This document shows, piece after piece, positions 43,422 to 52,291 of a stretch of 64,000 bases of DNA. The first letter of the stretch is position 1. Each line of letters opens with the position of its first letter. The notes under the pieces were generated by a model. It ran no database searches and had not been told where the DNA came from. It saw only the letters and a list, made by a program, of their open reading frames with translations. Source of the DNA: Amycolatopsis lexingtonensis. Its GTDB lineage: Bacteria > Actinomycetota > Actinomycetes > Mycobacteriales > Pseudonocardiaceae. A program made the translations under genes and the position numbers. The stretch spans positions 6,980,501 to 7,044,500 of the forward strand of contig NZ_JADBEG010000001.1 of assembly GCF_014873755.1 (NCBI RefSeq), in the 5' to 3' direction.

Positions 43422-44417
43422 TCAGTCAGCGGGCCGCGCTTCGGTGAGGGCCGTGGCGACGAGGGCGACCGTCGGGTCGTCGTCGCCGGCCAGCCGGCGC
43501 AGGAGGTCACGCGGGCCGGGCCCCGGCAGCTCGGCGAGGGCCTGCGCCAAGCGGATCCGCACGGCGGTGTCCGCGGTGAGTTCGCCGGCGAGCGCGGCCA
43601 GGATCCGCTCGCCGCGGGCGGGGTCGGCCGACAGCGTCCCGAGCACTTCGGATGCCTCGACGTCGTTCGTGCCCTCGGTCACCATGCCGACGAGGACCGG
43701 CACGGCGGCCGTCACGCCCCGGCGTCCCGCCGCCAAAGCCGCGCGCCGGCGCACCTCCGGGTCCGGGTCGTCGAGCGCGCCGGTGAGCACCTCGGTCGCT
43801 TCGTCACCGGGCAGCGAAGCGACCGCCAGCACCGCGCGGCGCCGGACGTCGGCGTCGGCCGACCGGATCCCGGCCGCCACCCCCGCCAAGCCGTCGCCGC
43901 CCGTCCGCGCCAGCGCCCACCGCAGGGCGCCGGCGACGTACGGGTCGCGTTCGGCCAGGACGGCCTTGGCCAGCAGCTCGGCGGGCAGCGGCACGTCGTC
44001 GGCCGGCGCCAGGACGGCCTGCTGGCGGCTCGAGGGGATGGGCGAATCCAGGCCGTGCAGAAGTTCGACGACGCGCAGGACGCCCTCCCAGCCGAAGGGC
44101 GCCGAAGCGTCGATCGTCCGGAGCCGGTCGAGCAGTTCCCGTTCCCGCTTCAGCCGTTCTTCGGTCCGCCGGATCAGGTCACCGACCAAAGTGGACGGTG
44201 TGAACGCGGGATCCGCCAGCGCGCGCCCGACCTGCCGCAGCGACAACCCCAGCGAACGCAGGCCTTCCACGTGGAAGATCCGGCGGATGTCCGCTTCGGA
44301 GTATTCGCGGTAGCCGCCGACCGTGCGCCCGGTCGGCCGCACCAGCCCGAGGGAGTCGTAATGCCGCAGCATCCGCGTACTCACCCCGGACCGGCGGGCC
44401 ACCTCACCGATCAGCAC
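43422..44417 (-). CDS. MerR regulator fused to HEAT repeats
   Basis: 331 residues from GTG 44417. The N-terminal MerR winged helix is clear (LIGEVARRSGVSTRMLRHYD, GGYREYSEADIRRIFHVEGL) with coiled coil LIRRTEERLKRERELLDRLR. Residues about 150-331 are HEAT-type helical repeats (PLPAELLAKAVLAERDPYVA, ALRWALARTGGDGLAG, DDPDPEVRRRAALAAGR) in place of a small-molecule-binding domain. It overlaps the upstream HEAT-only gene by 7 bp. The -35/-10 of that operon has the 19-bp spacer with dyad that MerR proteins untwist, so autoregulation is likely. Confidence 0.85.
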   Translation of the reverse strand: MLIGEVARRSGVSTRMLRHYDSLGLVRPTGRTVGGYREYSEADIRRIFHVEGLRSLGLSLRQVGRALADPAFTPSTLVGDLIRRTEERLKRERELLDRLRTIDASAPFGWEGVLRVVELLHGLDSPIPSSRQQAVLAPADDVPLPAELLAKAVLAERDPYVAGALRWALARTGGDGLAGVAAGIRSADADVRRRAVLAVASLPGDEATEVLTGALDDPDPEVRRRAALAAGRRGVTAAVPVLVGMVTEGTNDVEASEVLGTLSADPARGERILAALAGELTADTAVRIRLAQALAELPGPGPRDLLRRLAGDDDPTVALVATALTEARPAD

Positions 44418-45055
44418 GCCGTTCCCCCGGCGCGTTCCGGGCCGAGCGCGACGACCCGCTTCGCCTCGTCGACGCCCAGGTCGAACCCGGCGTCCGGGTC
44501 GCGCAGCAGCCGCCGCGTGGCGCGGGCGTGCGCCCGCACCACCGGATCGAGGCTCGCCAGCCCGGTCCGCAGGGCGTCCTCGGCGACGTCCCCGAGCGCG
44601 ACGAGCGCCCGGCTGAGACTCAGCCGCACGGCCCGGTCCCCGCGCCCGAGCTGCGCGGCCAGGTCCGCGGCCAAGCCGTCCCGCGCGTCTTCGGGCACGA
44701 GGACGACGGCGGCGCGCCACGCACTTCGCGCGACCTCCTCGTCGGCGTCGTGCAGCAACGACCGCGTGATCGCGGGCCACACCGACCGGTCGCCGATCTT
44801 GGACAGCGTGTGCAGCGCCTGGCTCCGGGCCTGCGGCAGCTCGGACCGCAGTTCCACGACCAGCTTCGGCAGGGTGACGTCCGCGGGGAGCCTGGTCAGC
44901 GCCCAGGTGAGCATGTCGCGCACGAAGAAGTCCGGCTCGACGGCGCACCGGGCGATGAGCGCGTCCACGTCGGCCGGGTCGGCGCGCGTCCCCACCGCCA
45001 GCGCGGCTCGCAGCCGCGCCGACGAATTGGCGGCGTCCAGTTGTGTCGGGTCCAT
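44411..45055 (-). CDS. HEAT-repeat protein
   Basis: 214 residues from ATG 45055, with GGAGGAGG upstream. It is composed of HEAT-like helical hairpins (DPADVDALIARCAVEPDFFV, RDMLTWALTRLPADVTLPK, DEEVARSAWRAAVVLVPEDA). It has no other domain. It overlaps the MerR-HEAT gene, whose own C-terminal HEAT repeats could pair with it; the two may form one complex in which this protein senses or transmits the signal. It is divergent from the ABC transporter operon at 45236. Confidence 0.78.
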   Translation of the reverse strand: MDPTQLDAANSSARLRAALAVGTRADPADVDALIARCAVEPDFFVRDMLTWALTRLPADVTLPKLVVELRSELPQARSQALHTLSKIGDRSVWPAITRSLLHDADEEVARSAWRAAVVLVPEDARDGLAADLAAQLGRGDRAVRLSLSRALVALGDVAEDALRTGLASLDPVVRAHARATRRLLRDPDAGFDLGVDEAKRVVALGPERAGGTAC

Positions 45056-45075
45056 GGTGACCACCTCCTCCCCGC

Positions 45076-45106
45076 AGTGAAGAGGTTGTCACAGTGTGAA
45101 GGTCAA
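45076..45106 (-). promoter_or_regulatory. MerR-type promoter with 19-bp spacer and dyad
   Basis: On the minus strand: TTGACC (45106-45101), a 19-bp spacer, TTCACT (45081-45076). The spacer holds the 11-bp palindrome TCACAGTGTGA (45089-45099 on the plus strand). An overlong spacer with a central dyad is the MerR family operator design. Confidence 0.6.
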
Positions 45107-45235
45107 GCAAGTTCGCGCGGCCGGGATCGATTTCCGGGGAAGCGGCGGGCGAACCGGCCCCTGGCCGAGCGATCTCCCAGGGTTTTCCCAGAACTTCCCA
45201 GGAGCCGGCTAGGCGGCCGGGCCAGGCTCGCCGCC

Positions 45236-46141
45236 ATGACCACCATCGAAGTGCGCGGGCTGACCAAGCGGTACGGCCCCGACACCGTCGTGGACGACCT
45301 GTCGTTCACCGTCGAACCCGGGCAGGTGACCGGGTTCCTCGGGCCGAACGGCGCGGGCAAGTCCACGACCATGAAGCTGATCCTGGGCCTCGCCGCGCCG
45401 ACGCGCGGGTCCGTCACCGTCGGCGGGCGCCGCTACCGCGACCTCCCCGTCCCGCTGACCGAGGTCGGCGCGCTGCTCGACGCGGGCGCCGTCCACGGTG
45501 GCCGGAAGGCCTACGACCACCTGCTGGCCCTCGCGGTGAGCAACGGCCTCCCGCGGCGCCGGGTCGGCGAGGTGCTCGCCCGGACCGGGCTGGAAAGCGT
45601 GGCGGGCAAGCGGGCCGGCGGGTTCTCCCTCGGCATGCGGCAGCGCCTCGGCATCGCGGCGGCGCTGCTCGGCGACCCGCGCGTGCTGATCTTCGACGAG
45701 CCGGTCAACGGGCTCGACCCCGAAGGCATCCGGTGGATCCGCGACTTCATGCGCTCCCTGGCCGGCGAGGGCCGGGCCGTGCTCGTGTCCAGCCACCTGA
45801 TGAGCGAAATGGCGCAGACCGCCGATCACCTGGTCGTGATCGGCCGCGGCCGGCTCGTCGCCGACACCGCCGTGAGCGAGCTCGTGCGCGGTGAGGGCAC
45901 GGTGCTCGTCCGCACGCCCGACGCCGGCTTCGCCCGGCTGCTCGCCACCGCCGGGGCCGTCGTGCGCGAAGGCGCCGAAGCCTCGCTCGTCGTCTCCGGC
46001 ATGACGAGCGGGGAGATCGGCAAGCTCGCGGCCTACCACGGCGTCGCGCTCGCCGAACTCACCCCGCAGCGCGTCTCGCTCGAAGACGCCTTCATGGACC
46101 TGACCCGCGACAGCGTCGAGTACGAGGGAGCGAGCGCGTGA
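45236..46141 (+). CDS. ABC transporter ATP-binding protein
   Basis: 301 residues. Walker [12 protein letters not shown], signature SLGMRQRLG (LGM in place of SGG), Walker B VLIFDEPVNGLDP and switch LVSSHLMSEMA. The C-terminal 80 residues form a small accessory domain as in BcrA/lantibiotic-immunity type ATPases. It starts a tightly overlapped five-gene operon (ATPase, permease, streptophobe-type protein, response regulator, histidine kinase). Likely role: export or self-protection against an antimicrobial compound. Confidence 0.92.
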   Translation: MTTIEVRGLTKRYGPDTVVDDLSFTVEPGQVTGFLGPNGAGKSTTMKLILGLAAPTRGSVTVGGRRYRDLPVPLTEVGALLDAGAVHGGRKAYDHLLALAVSNGLPRRRVGEVLARTGLESVAGKRAGGFSLGMRQRLGIAAALLGDPRVLIFDEPVNGLDPEGIRWIRDFMRSLAGEGRAVLVSSHLMSEMAQTADHLVVIGRGRLVADTAVSELVRGEGTVLVRTPDAGFARLLATAGAVVREGAEASLVVSGMTSGEIGKLAAYHGVALAELTPQRVSLEDAFMDLTRDSVEYEGASA

Positions 46142-46899
46142 CCTTCCCCCAGTCCGTCCACGCCGAGTGGATCAAGCTCCGCAGCCTGCGCTCGACCTGG
46201 TACACCGTGGGCTGCCTGTTCGCGGCCGGCCTCGGCATCACGGGCCTCGCGATGAACGCCGCGGGCAAGGCGTACGCCGAGGACCCGCAGGCCTGGGACC
46301 CGACCAACCGCAGCCTGACCTCGTACATCGTCGCGCAGCTGATCATCGGGGTGCTGGGCATCCTGGTCGTCACCGGCGAGCACGCGACCGGGCTGATGCA
46401 GACGTCCCTGATCGCCACGCCCCGGCGGCACCGGCTGCTGGCGGCCAAGGTCGTGGTGGCCGTCGCCGTCGCCGTGGTGGCGGGCCAGGTGCTGATGTTC
46501 GCCGCCTTCTTGCTCGGCCAGGCCGTGCTGGGTGCGCAGGACCTGCCGCGGGCGTCGCTCGGCGACCCCGGCGTGCTGTCCGCCGTGACGGGCGGCGGGT
46601 TCTACCTAGCGGCGATCGCCCTGCTGGCGGTCGGGCTCGGCACGTTGATGCGGGCGACGGCGGGCGCGCTCGCGACGCTCGTCGGGATCGTCTTCCTGGT
46701 CCCCGCGCTCGCGGGCCTGTTCCCGGCGTGGGTGCGCGGGATGTTCGCCTACTGGCCGACGCTCGGGGCGTCCGCGGTCCTGAAGACGGTGCCCGACCCG
46801 GACTTCCCGCACCCGTGGCTGAACCTGGGCGGGATGTGCCTCGGGGTCGCCGCGGTGCTGGCGGTCGCGTTCGGGGTCTTCCGGCGCCGGGACGTCTGA
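46138..46899 (+). CDS. ABC transporter permease
   Basis: 253 residues from GTG 46138, overlapping the ATPase stop. Six transmembrane segments in ABC-2/BcrB style: TVGCLFAAGLGITGLAMNAA, ITSYIVAQLIIGVLGILVV-type, VVVAVAVAVVAGQVLMFAAF, FYLAAIALLAVGLGTLM, LATLVGIVFLVPALAGL, MCLGVAAVLAVAFGVF. It begins with the amphipathic SVHAEWIKLRSLRSTW usual for this family. It ends in the start of the next gene (ATG within TGATG overlap). Confidence 0.9.
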   Translation: MTFPQSVHAEWIKLRSLRSTWYTVGCLFAAGLGITGLAMNAAGKAYAEDPQAWDPTNRSLTSYIVAQLIIGVLGILVVTGEHATGLMQTSLIATPRRHRLLAAKVVVAVAVAVVAGQVLMFAAFLLGQAVLGAQDLPRASLGDPGVLSAVTGGGFYLAAIALLAVGLGTLMRATAGALATLVGIVFLVPALAGLFPAWVRGMFAYWPTLGASAVLKTVPDPDFPHPWLNLGGMCLGVAAVLAVAFGVFRRRDV

Positions 46900-48074
46900 T
46901 GCGGGAGGTGGTCCGCGGTCTCGCTGCGGCCGCCGCCGCGGTCCTCGCGATGGCGGGCGTCGCGGCGGCGGGATTGCTGCTGCTGGGCGGGGAACAGGCG
47001 GGGTCGGCGACGGGGGCGGTGGTCGCGGTGGCCGTGGGTGGGTCGGTCGACCTCCAGGCGGCTGCCGCCGGTGGTCTTCCGGTCGGCTTGAGTGGTGACC
47101 TGCACGGGATGCCGCTCGGGGTCTCCCTTGCGGGGGCGCTGGTTCTGGGGTGGCTGTTGCTGCGGCGCCGGGAGGGGTTGCTCGTGCGCGGTGGGGTGGC
47201 GGTGGTGGCGTTCACCGGCGCGGTGGGCGCGGTCGCGGTTTGGGCCGCGGGAAAGGTGAGCCTGCCGGGTGGTGCGGGCGCGCCCCGGGGCTGCGGTCCG
47301 GCTCGGCTGCCGGGCACCGGACTTTCCGCGAGGGTGGGTCAGGCTCTGCCGGGCAAGCTCGGCGGGCCGTTCGCCGGAGCGGGCGGACTCGGCACCGGCC
47401 CCTCGGCACCCGCCGGGTCGCCCACCCACCTGGAGGCCGCGTTCTCCGTGGCCCTCGGACCCACCCTCGCCGCCGCCTTGGTCTGGGGGCTCGTGGTCGT
47501 CGGCGCCTGCTGGCTGATCGCGCGTTTCCCCACCATCGCGACCACCCTCCGCACCCTGCGGTGGCCACTCGCCGCGTTCACCGTGGTGTGCCTCGCCGCC
47601 GCCGGGGTGCTCGGCGGCGGCGCCGCGGCCGGGGCCGTTCTGCTGCTGCTCCCCCAGTTGCTACCCGCCGTCGTCCTCACCGGACTCGGTGTCCCGTGGC
47701 AGCTCGGCACCACCGGCCTGCTCTCCTGCGCCCCGGACACCACCTTCCCGGCCACGCACTGGATCGCCGGCGTGGTGCTGCTCGGCCTCGGCATCGCGGT
47801 CGCCCTGCGCCGGCGCCGCCCACCCCTGCGTCAAGCCGCCGAACTCGCCGCGGTGGTGGGTGGCGTCCTGGCCGGCACGGCACTCCTTTCACGGTTCGCC
47901 GTCGACCTCTCGGTGACCGCGTTCGGCTTCTCGGTCCCCGTCCTCGGCGCGGACCTGGCGGCGAACCCGCTCCTGGCCTTGGCCGCCGGGGTCGCGGGCG
48001 GCGCCGTCGCGGGGTTCGCGGGCAGCCTGCTCGTCCGCGGGATCTCCGTATTCTCGCGGGCATGGACGCGATGA
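46899..48074 (+). CDS. Streptophobe-type polytopic membrane protein
   Basis: 391 residues with about 10 hydrophobic helices and very high Ala/Gly/Val/Leu content. The first half includes the loop GDLHGMPLGVSLAGALVLGW, characteristic of the streptophobe family found in actinobacteria. No catalytic motif. It is embedded in the ABC/two-component operon and overlaps the response regulator start by 13 bp. It may sense membrane stress or form part of the exporter. Function unproven. Confidence 0.78.
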   Translation: MREVVRGLAAAAAAVLAMAGVAAAGLLLLGGEQAGSATGAVVAVAVGGSVDLQAAAAGGLPVGLSGDLHGMPLGVSLAGALVLGWLLLRRREGLLVRGGVAVVAFTGAVGAVAVWAAGKVSLPGGAGAPRGCGPARLPGTGLSARVGQALPGKLGGPFAGAGGLGTGPSAPAGSPTHLEAAFSVALGPTLAAALVWGLVVVGACWLIARFPTIATTLRTLRWPLAAFTVVCLAAAGVLGGGAAAGAVLLLLPQLLPAVVLTGLGVPWQLGTTGLLSCAPDTTFPATHWIAGVVLLGLGIAVALRRRRPPLRQAAELAAVVGGVLAGTALLSRFAVDLSVTAFGFSVPVLGADLAANPLLALAAGVAGGAVAGFAGSLLVRGISVFSRAWTR

Positions 48075-48748
48075 ACCGGCTGCTGGTGGTGGACGACGAG
48101 CCCACCGTCCGCGAGCTGCTCTCCGCCGCGCTCCGGTTCGCCGGCTTCCGCGTGACGTCCGTGGCGACGGCGCGCGAAGCCGTCGCCGCGGCCACCGCGG
48201 AACCGCCCGATCTGGTGTTGCTGGACGTCATGCTGCCGGACCTCGACGGCTTCGAGGTCGTCCGCCGGCTGCGTGAGCAGCACCGGCCGGTGCCCGTCCT
48301 CTTCCTCACCGCGCGGGACGGGCAGGCCGACAAGGTCACCGGCCTGTCCCTCGGCGCCGACGACTACGTGACCAAGCCCTTCGACCTGGCGGAGCTGATC
48401 GCGCGGATCCGCGCGATCCTCCGCCGCACCGCCGGGCACCCGGCCGCCGTGCTGACCGTCGGCACCCTCGCCCTCGACGCCGAAGGCCACCAGGTGACGC
48501 GCGCGGGACAGCCCATTCGCGTGTCCGCCACCGAGTTCCGGCTGCTGCGCTACCTGATGGAGAACGCCGGGCGGGTCGTGTCCAAAGCGCAGATCCTCGA
48601 CCGCGTGTGGCGCGAGGACTTCGGCGGCGACGCCAGCATCGTCGACACCTACATCTCCTACCTGCGGCGCAAAGTCGACACCGAGGAGCCCCGGCTCATC
48701 CACACGGTGCACGGCGTCGGCTACGTGCTGCGGGAGCCCCGGCGATGA
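48062..48748 (+). CDS. OmpR/PhoB-family response regulator
   Basis: 228 residues from ATG 48062; ATG 48071 is an alternative. Receiver domain: acidic pair LLVVDDEPTV, phosphorylated Asp55 in LVLLDVMLPDLDGF, Lys in DDYVTKPFDL. C-terminal winged helix: ATEFRLLRYLMENAGRVVSK, then IVDTYISYLRRKVDTEE, HTVHGVGYVLR. It overlaps the histidine kinase start by ATGA. Resembles MprA/TcrA-like regulators. It probably controls this transporter operon. Confidence 0.93.
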   Translation: MDAMNRLLVVDDEPTVRELLSAALRFAGFRVTSVATAREAVAAATAEPPDLVLLDVMLPDLDGFEVVRRLREQHRPVPVLFLTARDGQADKVTGLSLGADDYVTKPFDLAELIARIRAILRRTAGHPAAVLTVGTLALDAEGHQVTRAGQPIRVSATEFRLLRYLMENAGRVVSKAQILDRVWREDFGGDASIVDTYISYLRRKVDTEEPRLIHTVHGVGYVLREPRR

Positions 48749-50184
48749 GGCGGCTGTCGCTGCGGGCACGGCTGCTGCTGCTCACCGCCGGTCTCCTGCT
48801 GGCCGGGCTGACCCTCGCCAGCGCGCTCGTCTCCGATCGGCTGGAGCGCTTCCAGCTCGACCGCCTCGACGGCCAGCTGCGCTCGATGACCGAGCTGATC
48901 GCCCGCGCGGCGGGCCCGCCCCCGGCCGAAACCCCGGCCGTGCGGCCGGATCTGCTCGACCCCGCGCTCGGCCTGTTCGGCACCCCGTACGTCGTCTACC
49001 TGGACGCCGGCGGCGCGGTGGCGGGCGGCCTGCATTCGTCGCGGGTGGACGGTGCGGCGCTGCCGCCCCTCGACGCCCTGCGCACGGTCCCCGCCGACGG
49101 GACGGCCGTCGACCTCCAGGCCGCCGACGGGTCGCAGCGCTGGCGGGCAGTCGCCCACCCGGCCCTCAGCTGGGGCGGCACCGTGGTTTCGGCCGCGCCG
49201 CTCGCCGAAGCCGACGCCACGATCGCCCAGCTGCGGGTCAGCAGCCTCGTCACCGGCGCCGGGCTGCTCGTGGTGCTGACCGCGGCCGGCTGGTTCGCCC
49301 TCGGCCGGGGCCTGCGGCCACTGCGCCGGATCGAGCACACGGCCGCCGCGATCGCCGGCGGCGACCTCACCCGCCGCGTCCCGGTCCTGGCGCCGCCCGG
49401 CACCGAGATCGGGCACCTCGCGGCGTCGCTCAACACCATGCTCGGCCAGCTGGAAGGCGCCTTCGCCGACCGGGCGGCGTCGGAGGCGCGGATGCGCACC
49501 TTCGTCGCGGACGTCAGCCACGAGCTGCGCACCCCGCTGTTCGGCATCAAGGGGTCCACCGAGCTCTACCGGATGGGCGCGCTGCCCGGACCGTCCGATG
49601 TGGACGAAACGATGCGCCGCATCGACCGGGAAGCCACCCGGCTCACCGCGCTCACCGAAGACCTGCTGCTGCTCGCCCAGCTCGACGAGGCACCCGAGGA
49701 ACAGCTGGACCGGGCGCCGATGGACCTGCGCACCCTGGCCGGCGACGCCCGGCACGACCTGCGCGCGCTCGACCCGTCGCGCCCCGTCGAGCTCACCGGG
49801 CCGGGCGGGTCCGGACCGCCGGGCCCGGCCCCGGTCGACGCGGACGAAGCCCGGCTGCGGCAGGTGGTGACGAACCTGGTGGGCAACGCGGCCGCCCACA
49901 CGCCGCCGGGCACGCGCGTGCGCATCGGCGTCGGCACGGCAGCGGGCCGCGCGGTCCTGGAGGTGGCCGACGACGGCCCTGGGATGACGGCCGAACAGGC
50001 GGGCCGGGTGTTCAACCGCTTCTACCGCGCGGACCGGTCCCGCACCCGCACGGCCGGCGCGGACGCCGGGCTGGGGTTGTCGATCGCCCGTTCCCTGGCC
50101 CGCGCCCACGGCGGCGACGTCGAACTGGAGACCGCGGCCGGTGCGGGCGCCTGTTTCCGGCTGGTGCTCCCGCTGGCGGACTGA
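48745..50184 (+). CDS. Two-component sensor histidine kinase
   Basis: 479 residues. TM1 (residues 8-27), extracytoplasmic sensor (about 30-165), TM2 (167-186), HAMP (RPLRRIEHTAAAIAGGDLTR, 191-245), DHp with phospho-His259 in VADVSHELRTPL, and HATPase with N-box QVVTNLVGNAAAH, G1 EVADDGPGM and G2 GLGLSIARSL. All catalytic residues are present. Partner of the response regulator at 48062. A 17-bp-stem terminator follows at 50202. Confidence 0.94.
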   Translation: MRRLSLRARLLLLTAGLLLAGLTLASALVSDRLERFQLDRLDGQLRSMTELIARAAGPPPAETPAVRPDLLDPALGLFGTPYVVYLDAGGAVAGGLHSSRVDGAALPPLDALRTVPADGTAVDLQAADGSQRWRAVAHPALSWGGTVVSAAPLAEADATIAQLRVSSLVTGAGLLVVLTAAGWFALGRGLRPLRRIEHTAAAIAGGDLTRRVPVLAPPGTEIGHLAASLNTMLGQLEGAFADRAASEARMRTFVADVSHELRTPLFGIKGSTELYRMGALPGPSDVDETMRRIDREATRLTALTEDLLLLAQLDEAPEEQLDRAPMDLRTLAGDARHDLRALDPSRPVELTGPGGSGPPGPAPVDADEARLRQVVTNLVGNAAAHTPPGTRVRIGVGTAAGRAVLEVADDGPGMTAEQAGRVFNRFYRADRSRTRTAGADAGLGLSIARSLARAHGGDVELETAAGAGACFRLVLPLAD

Positions 50185-50201
50185 GACTCCCTATGACAGC
50201 A

Positions 50202-50240
50202 AGCAGGGCCTCGTTTCCTAACCGGAAACGAGGCCCTGCT
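50202..50240 (+). terminator. Hairpin terminator after the two-component operon
   Basis: A perfect 17-bp stem (AGCAGGGCCTCGTTTCC at 50202-50218 with its complement at 50224-50240) and a 5-nt loop, 18 bp after the kinase stop. No T-run. It also lies 3' of the leftward tRNA-Arg, so it could serve both strands. Confidence 0.8.
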
Positions 50241-50264
50241 CGGTACTGCTGTCTCAACCAGACG

Positions 50265-50338
50265 TGCGCCCGAAGGGATTCGAACCCCTGACCTTCTGAT
50301 CCGTAGTCAGATGCTCTATCCAGCTGAGCTACGGGCGC
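50265..50338 (-). tRNA. tRNA-Arg (anticodon ACG)
   Basis: 74 nt. Acceptor GCGCCCG pairs with CGGGCGC plus discriminator A. The anticodon stem TCTGA/TCAGA encloses loop CTACGGA, giving anticodon ACG. The T arm has GGTTCGAATCC. CCA is not encoded. Cloverleaf complete. Confidence 0.96.
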
Positions 50339-50384
50339 GTGTTCAGTTGTTCTCTAACCTAGCATCCGGCGAACCGGGTGCCAG

Positions 50385-50473
50385 CGGAGGCTCCGGGATT
50401 TGAACCCGGGAGGGGGGTTACCCCCAACCGCATTAGCAGTGCGGCGCCATAGACCAGACTAGGCGAAGCCTCC
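50385..50473 (-). tRNA. tRNA-Ser (anticodon GCT)
   Basis: 89 nt with the long variable arm of serine tRNAs (TTGGGGGTAACCCCCC region). Acceptor GGAGGCT pairs with AGCCTCC, discriminator G. Anticodon stem CCGCA/TGCGG with loop CTGCTAA, anticodon GCT. T arm GGTTCAAATCC. Confidence 0.96.
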
Positions 50474-50538
50474 TGGGCCCAACGACCACTGCTCAGATAG
50501 GTTACACACCCCCCGATCACCCCTGAAAGGCACCCCCC

Positions 50539-52254
50539 TCACGCCCTCCGCAACAGTCTGAGCAGGCGCGGAGAGCGGCCGCCCAGGCCTTCCGCCTCGA
50601 ACGTCGCGATGCCGACGCGGGGCAGTTCGCGGACGCCCGGGTAGACCAAATACCGCGGGACCCAGCGCGGCTGGAACTTCGCGTTGAAGCGGTACAGCGT
50701 TTCGATCTGGATCCAGCGCGAGAAGAAGTGCAGGACCTTCGCCGCCGTCTTCGCGACCGGGCCCGCGCCGATGCGCTGGCCCTGTTCCATCAGGGCGCGG
50801 AACGCCGCGAAGTTCAGGGAAACCTGGGAAATGCCGTGGCGGCCGGCGGCCAGCAGGAGTTCCGAGATCATCAGCTCGTTGACGCCGTTGTCGGCCGTGC
50901 GGTCGCGGCGCATGACGTCCAGTGACAGGCCCGTCGCGCCCCAAGGGACGAACTGGAGCACACCGCGGACGCGACCGCCCTGCTCGGCCGTCACCAGGAC
51001 CGAGGCCGGGTCGCCCATGCGGCCCAGCGCCATCGAAAAACCGCGCTCGGTGTCCGTGCCGCGCCAGTTCGCGGCCAGCGCCGTCAGCTCGTCCAGTTCG
51101 CCGAAGCGCAGGTCCTCGGCGCGCCGGACCAGCACCTTGTAGCCCGCGCGCTTCGTGCGGGCCGCCGCTTGGCGGACGCCGCGCATGGTGCGGCCTTCGA
51201 GGGTGAAGCCGTCGACGTCGACGACCGCTTCGTCGCCGATCTCCAGGACCTCCAGGCCAAAGCGGGCCCAGACCGTCGCGCCCAGCTCCGAGACGCCCAT
51301 CGCCGCCGGCACCCAGCCGTTGCGGCGGCAGACCTCCAGGTACTCCTCGATCGCGCCCGGCCAGGCTTCGTGATCGCCCAGCGGGTCCGCCGAGCACAGC
51401 GCCACGCCCGCGATCACGCGGTAGGTGACCGCGGCCTTGCCCGTGCGGGAGAACACCGCGAACTTGTCGCGCCGCAACGCGAAGTAGCCGAGGGAATCCC
51501 GCTCGCCGTGCTCGTCCAGCAGCTTGCGGAGGCGGGCGACTTCGTCGTCGCTCAGCCGCGGCGCCGGCTCGGCCGAGCGCAGCAGGAAGTACGCCGAGAC
51601 CAGGACCGCGGCCAGGCCGAACAGCAGGCCGACGGCGGCGGTCATGTCCTCCAGCCACATCTGGTGGAACACCGCGGGGCCGCTGGCGCCGACCAGCGCG
51701 AGCGCGGACTCCGCCAGGCGGTCCCCGAAGTCCATCGGCTCCAGCACCGCGCGCGAAGCCACCGACAGCAGGATGAGGTTGATCACGAACCCGGCCAGCG
51801 CCAGCTGCAGGAACACCCGCACCGCGCGCCAGCGCCCGACCACTGGGTCCGGCTTAGCGACGAAGTAGCGCCGGCTCGCGATCAGGCCCACCAGCAGCAC
51901 CACCGACACCATCCCGGCGCCGAAGACGTGCCGCAGCCCGATGTGCGACACCGTGAGCAGCACGGTCGCGCCGACCGCGAGCTGCCAGGCCCGGCGCTTG
52001 CGCCGCCGCAGTCCCGCGGCCAGCAGCACCAGCAGCACGCCCGTGACCAACGCCACGGTCGCCGCCGCGACCGTCGCCTCCTGCGGCAGCTCCAGCCACT
52101 CCGACAGGTACCCGCGCAGGTTCCGGCGCCCGGCGGGCACCAGGACCGACACGAGCGTCATCAGTCCGGCCAGCCGGGTCACCCAGGTGATCACCCCCAC
52201 CGTGGTGGCCCCCGCCACCCGCCAGGTGGTCTCCGCGCGTGTTCCCGTCACCAC
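50539..52254 (-). CDS. MprF-like lysyl-phosphatidylglycerol synthetase (DUF2156)
   Basis: 571 residues. Six or so N-terminal transmembrane helices (residues 20-240) precede a soluble C-terminal DUF2156 domain (about 255-550) with GYFALRRDKFAVFSRTGKAA, ADPLGDHEAWPGAIEEYLEV, GVNELMISELLLA and RFNAKFQPRWVPRYLVYPG. This is the aminoacyl-tRNA-dependent transferase domain of MprF/LysX-type proteins, which add lysine or another amino acid to phosphatidylglycerol to reduce membrane negative charge. The shorter membrane part than full MprF suggests synthetase without the complete flippase. The amino-acid specificity is not readable. Confidence 0.88.
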   Translation of the reverse strand: MVTGTRAETTWRVAGATTVGVITWVTRLAGLMTLVSVLVPAGRRNLRGYLSEWLELPQEATVAAATVALVTGVLLVLLAAGLRRRKRRAWQLAVGATVLLTVSHIGLRHVFGAGMVSVVLLVGLIASRRYFVAKPDPVVGRWRAVRVFLQLALAGFVINLILLSVASRAVLEPMDFGDRLAESALALVGASGPAVFHQMWLEDMTAAVGLLFGLAAVLVSAYFLLRSAEPAPRLSDDEVARLRKLLDEHGERDSLGYFALRRDKFAVFSRTGKAAVTYRVIAGVALCSADPLGDHEAWPGAIEEYLEVCRRNGWVPAAMGVSELGATVWARFGLEVLEIGDEAVVDVDGFTLEGRTMRGVRQAAARTKRAGYKVLVRRAEDLRFGELDELTALAANWRGTDTERGFSMALGRMGDPASVLVTAEQGGRVRGVLQFVPWGATGLSLDVMRRDRTADNGVNELMISELLLAAGRHGISQVSLNFAAFRALMEQGQRIGAGPVAKTAAKVLHFFSRWIQIETLYRFNAKFQPRWVPRYLVYPGVRELPRVGIATFEAEGLGGRSPRLLRLLRRA

Positions 52255-52291
52255 CTGTGCAACCCGTTGTGGACGATCATGCTTCCCCCAT

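Noticed and set aside
50265..50473. tRNA pair as the attachment site of an integrated element
   Set aside because: No integrase, excisionase or repeated tRNA 3' end is visible on either side; neighbouring genes look chromosomal.
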